From Enterovibrio norvegicus FF-33 (lineage in GTDB: Bacteria > Pseudomonadota > Gammaproteobacteria > Enterobacterales > Vibrionaceae): a stretch of 64,000 nucleotides of DNA. Numbering within the stretch: the first letter of the stretch is position 1; every line of letters begins with the position of its first letter. The stretch lies in the NCBI RefSeq assembly GCF_000286835.2, contig NZ_AJYD02000038.1, positions 1,742,453 through 1,806,452 of the forward strand. Reading direction: 5' to 3'. Below are positions 63,899-64,000 of the stretch, piece after piece. Under the pieces are notes generated by a model that was given only the letters and a program-made list of their open reading frames with translations, was not told the DNA's origin and did not search any database. Made by a program: the position numbers and the translations under genes.

Positions 63899-63919
63899 TT
63901 GGCATCAATTATATGCCAA
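63899..63919. promoter_or_regulatory. Perfect inverted repeat upstream of the second LysR gene
   Basis: TTGGCAT-CAATTAT-ATGCCAA has perfect 7-base arms and lies 21-41 bases upstream of the chosen LysR start (63878). The size and position fit a LysR-type operator. The remaining bases to 64000 hold no visible gene. Confidence 0.55.
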
Positions 63920-64000
63920 TTTGCGTATTTTTTGTCATCTCAAACGAATCTATAGTGGCTCCACATTGAGAGATTCACATTATTCAAAGCGCTGACAAGG

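Overview
The window looks like chromosome of a marine gamma-proteobacterium of the Vibrionaceae. The main reason is a type VI secretion (T6SS) cluster whose gene order matches the Vibrio cholerae vas cluster gene for gene. An AcfD-type accessory colonization lipoprotein and the general look of the proteins agree with this. I cannot name the genus from sequence alone. No rRNA, tRNA, CRISPR array, insertion sequence, integrase or origin was seen.

Region 1 (1-7975, minus strand) is the 5' part of an extracellular contractile injection system (eCIS) operon. In transcription order it holds sheath, tube, a four-cysteine baseplate-like protein, a low-complexity protein, a DUF4255 (Afp16/Pvc16-like) cap protein and an AAA+ ATPase. 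A truncated reading frame at the left edge begins like a DUF4157 (eCIS-core) protein. The baseplate, spike, fibre and cargo genes would lie left of position 1. Region 2 (8507-15601) holds a cysteine-based phosphatase, the RNA helicase RhlE and a 1513-residue AcfD/SslE-type M60 metallopeptidase lipoprotein. Region 3 (15671-20961, minus strand) is an envelope block. It contains three lipoproteins (two LPP20-like, one CsgG/LpoB-like), an MltC-like lytic transglycosylase without a lipobox, a 53-residue membrane microprotein and an anchored protein of unknown function.

Region 4 (21492-43238, minus strand) is the T6SS: PAAR, then tssB, tssC, tssE, tssF, tssG, fha, tssJ, tssK, tssL, clpV, vasH, tagO, tssA, tssM and vasL. 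There is no hcp or vgrG in the window, so the needle and most of the spike must be encoded elsewhere. VasH is a sigma-54 activator, and a sigma-54-like promoter may precede PAAR. The 949 bp between PAAR and tssB carry no convincing gene. Region 5 (43438-48050) has an outer-membrane phospholipase A. Divergent from it is a probable operon of a cytochrome P460-like periplasmic haem protein, a membrane diguanylate cyclase and a nucleoside hydrolase fused to a VOC domain.

Region 6 (48202-56932, minus strand) is a carboxylate uptake and catabolism cluster: a TctD/TctE-like two-component system, a periplasmic binding protein, a PrpF/GalD-like isomerase, a Bug-type binding protein, a fused TctA-TctB permease and a universal stress protein. 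Region 7 (57247-63878) holds an HxlR regulator, a clade-3-type catalase, a lipoprotein, a DUF5519 'luciferase-domain' secreted protein, an outer-membrane beta-barrel protein and two LysR regulators.

The items most worth following are the eCIS lying about 13 kb from a complete T6SS core in the same orientation, the P460-GGDEF-hydrolase/VOC operon, and the lipoprotein/transglycosylase block between the two contractile machines.
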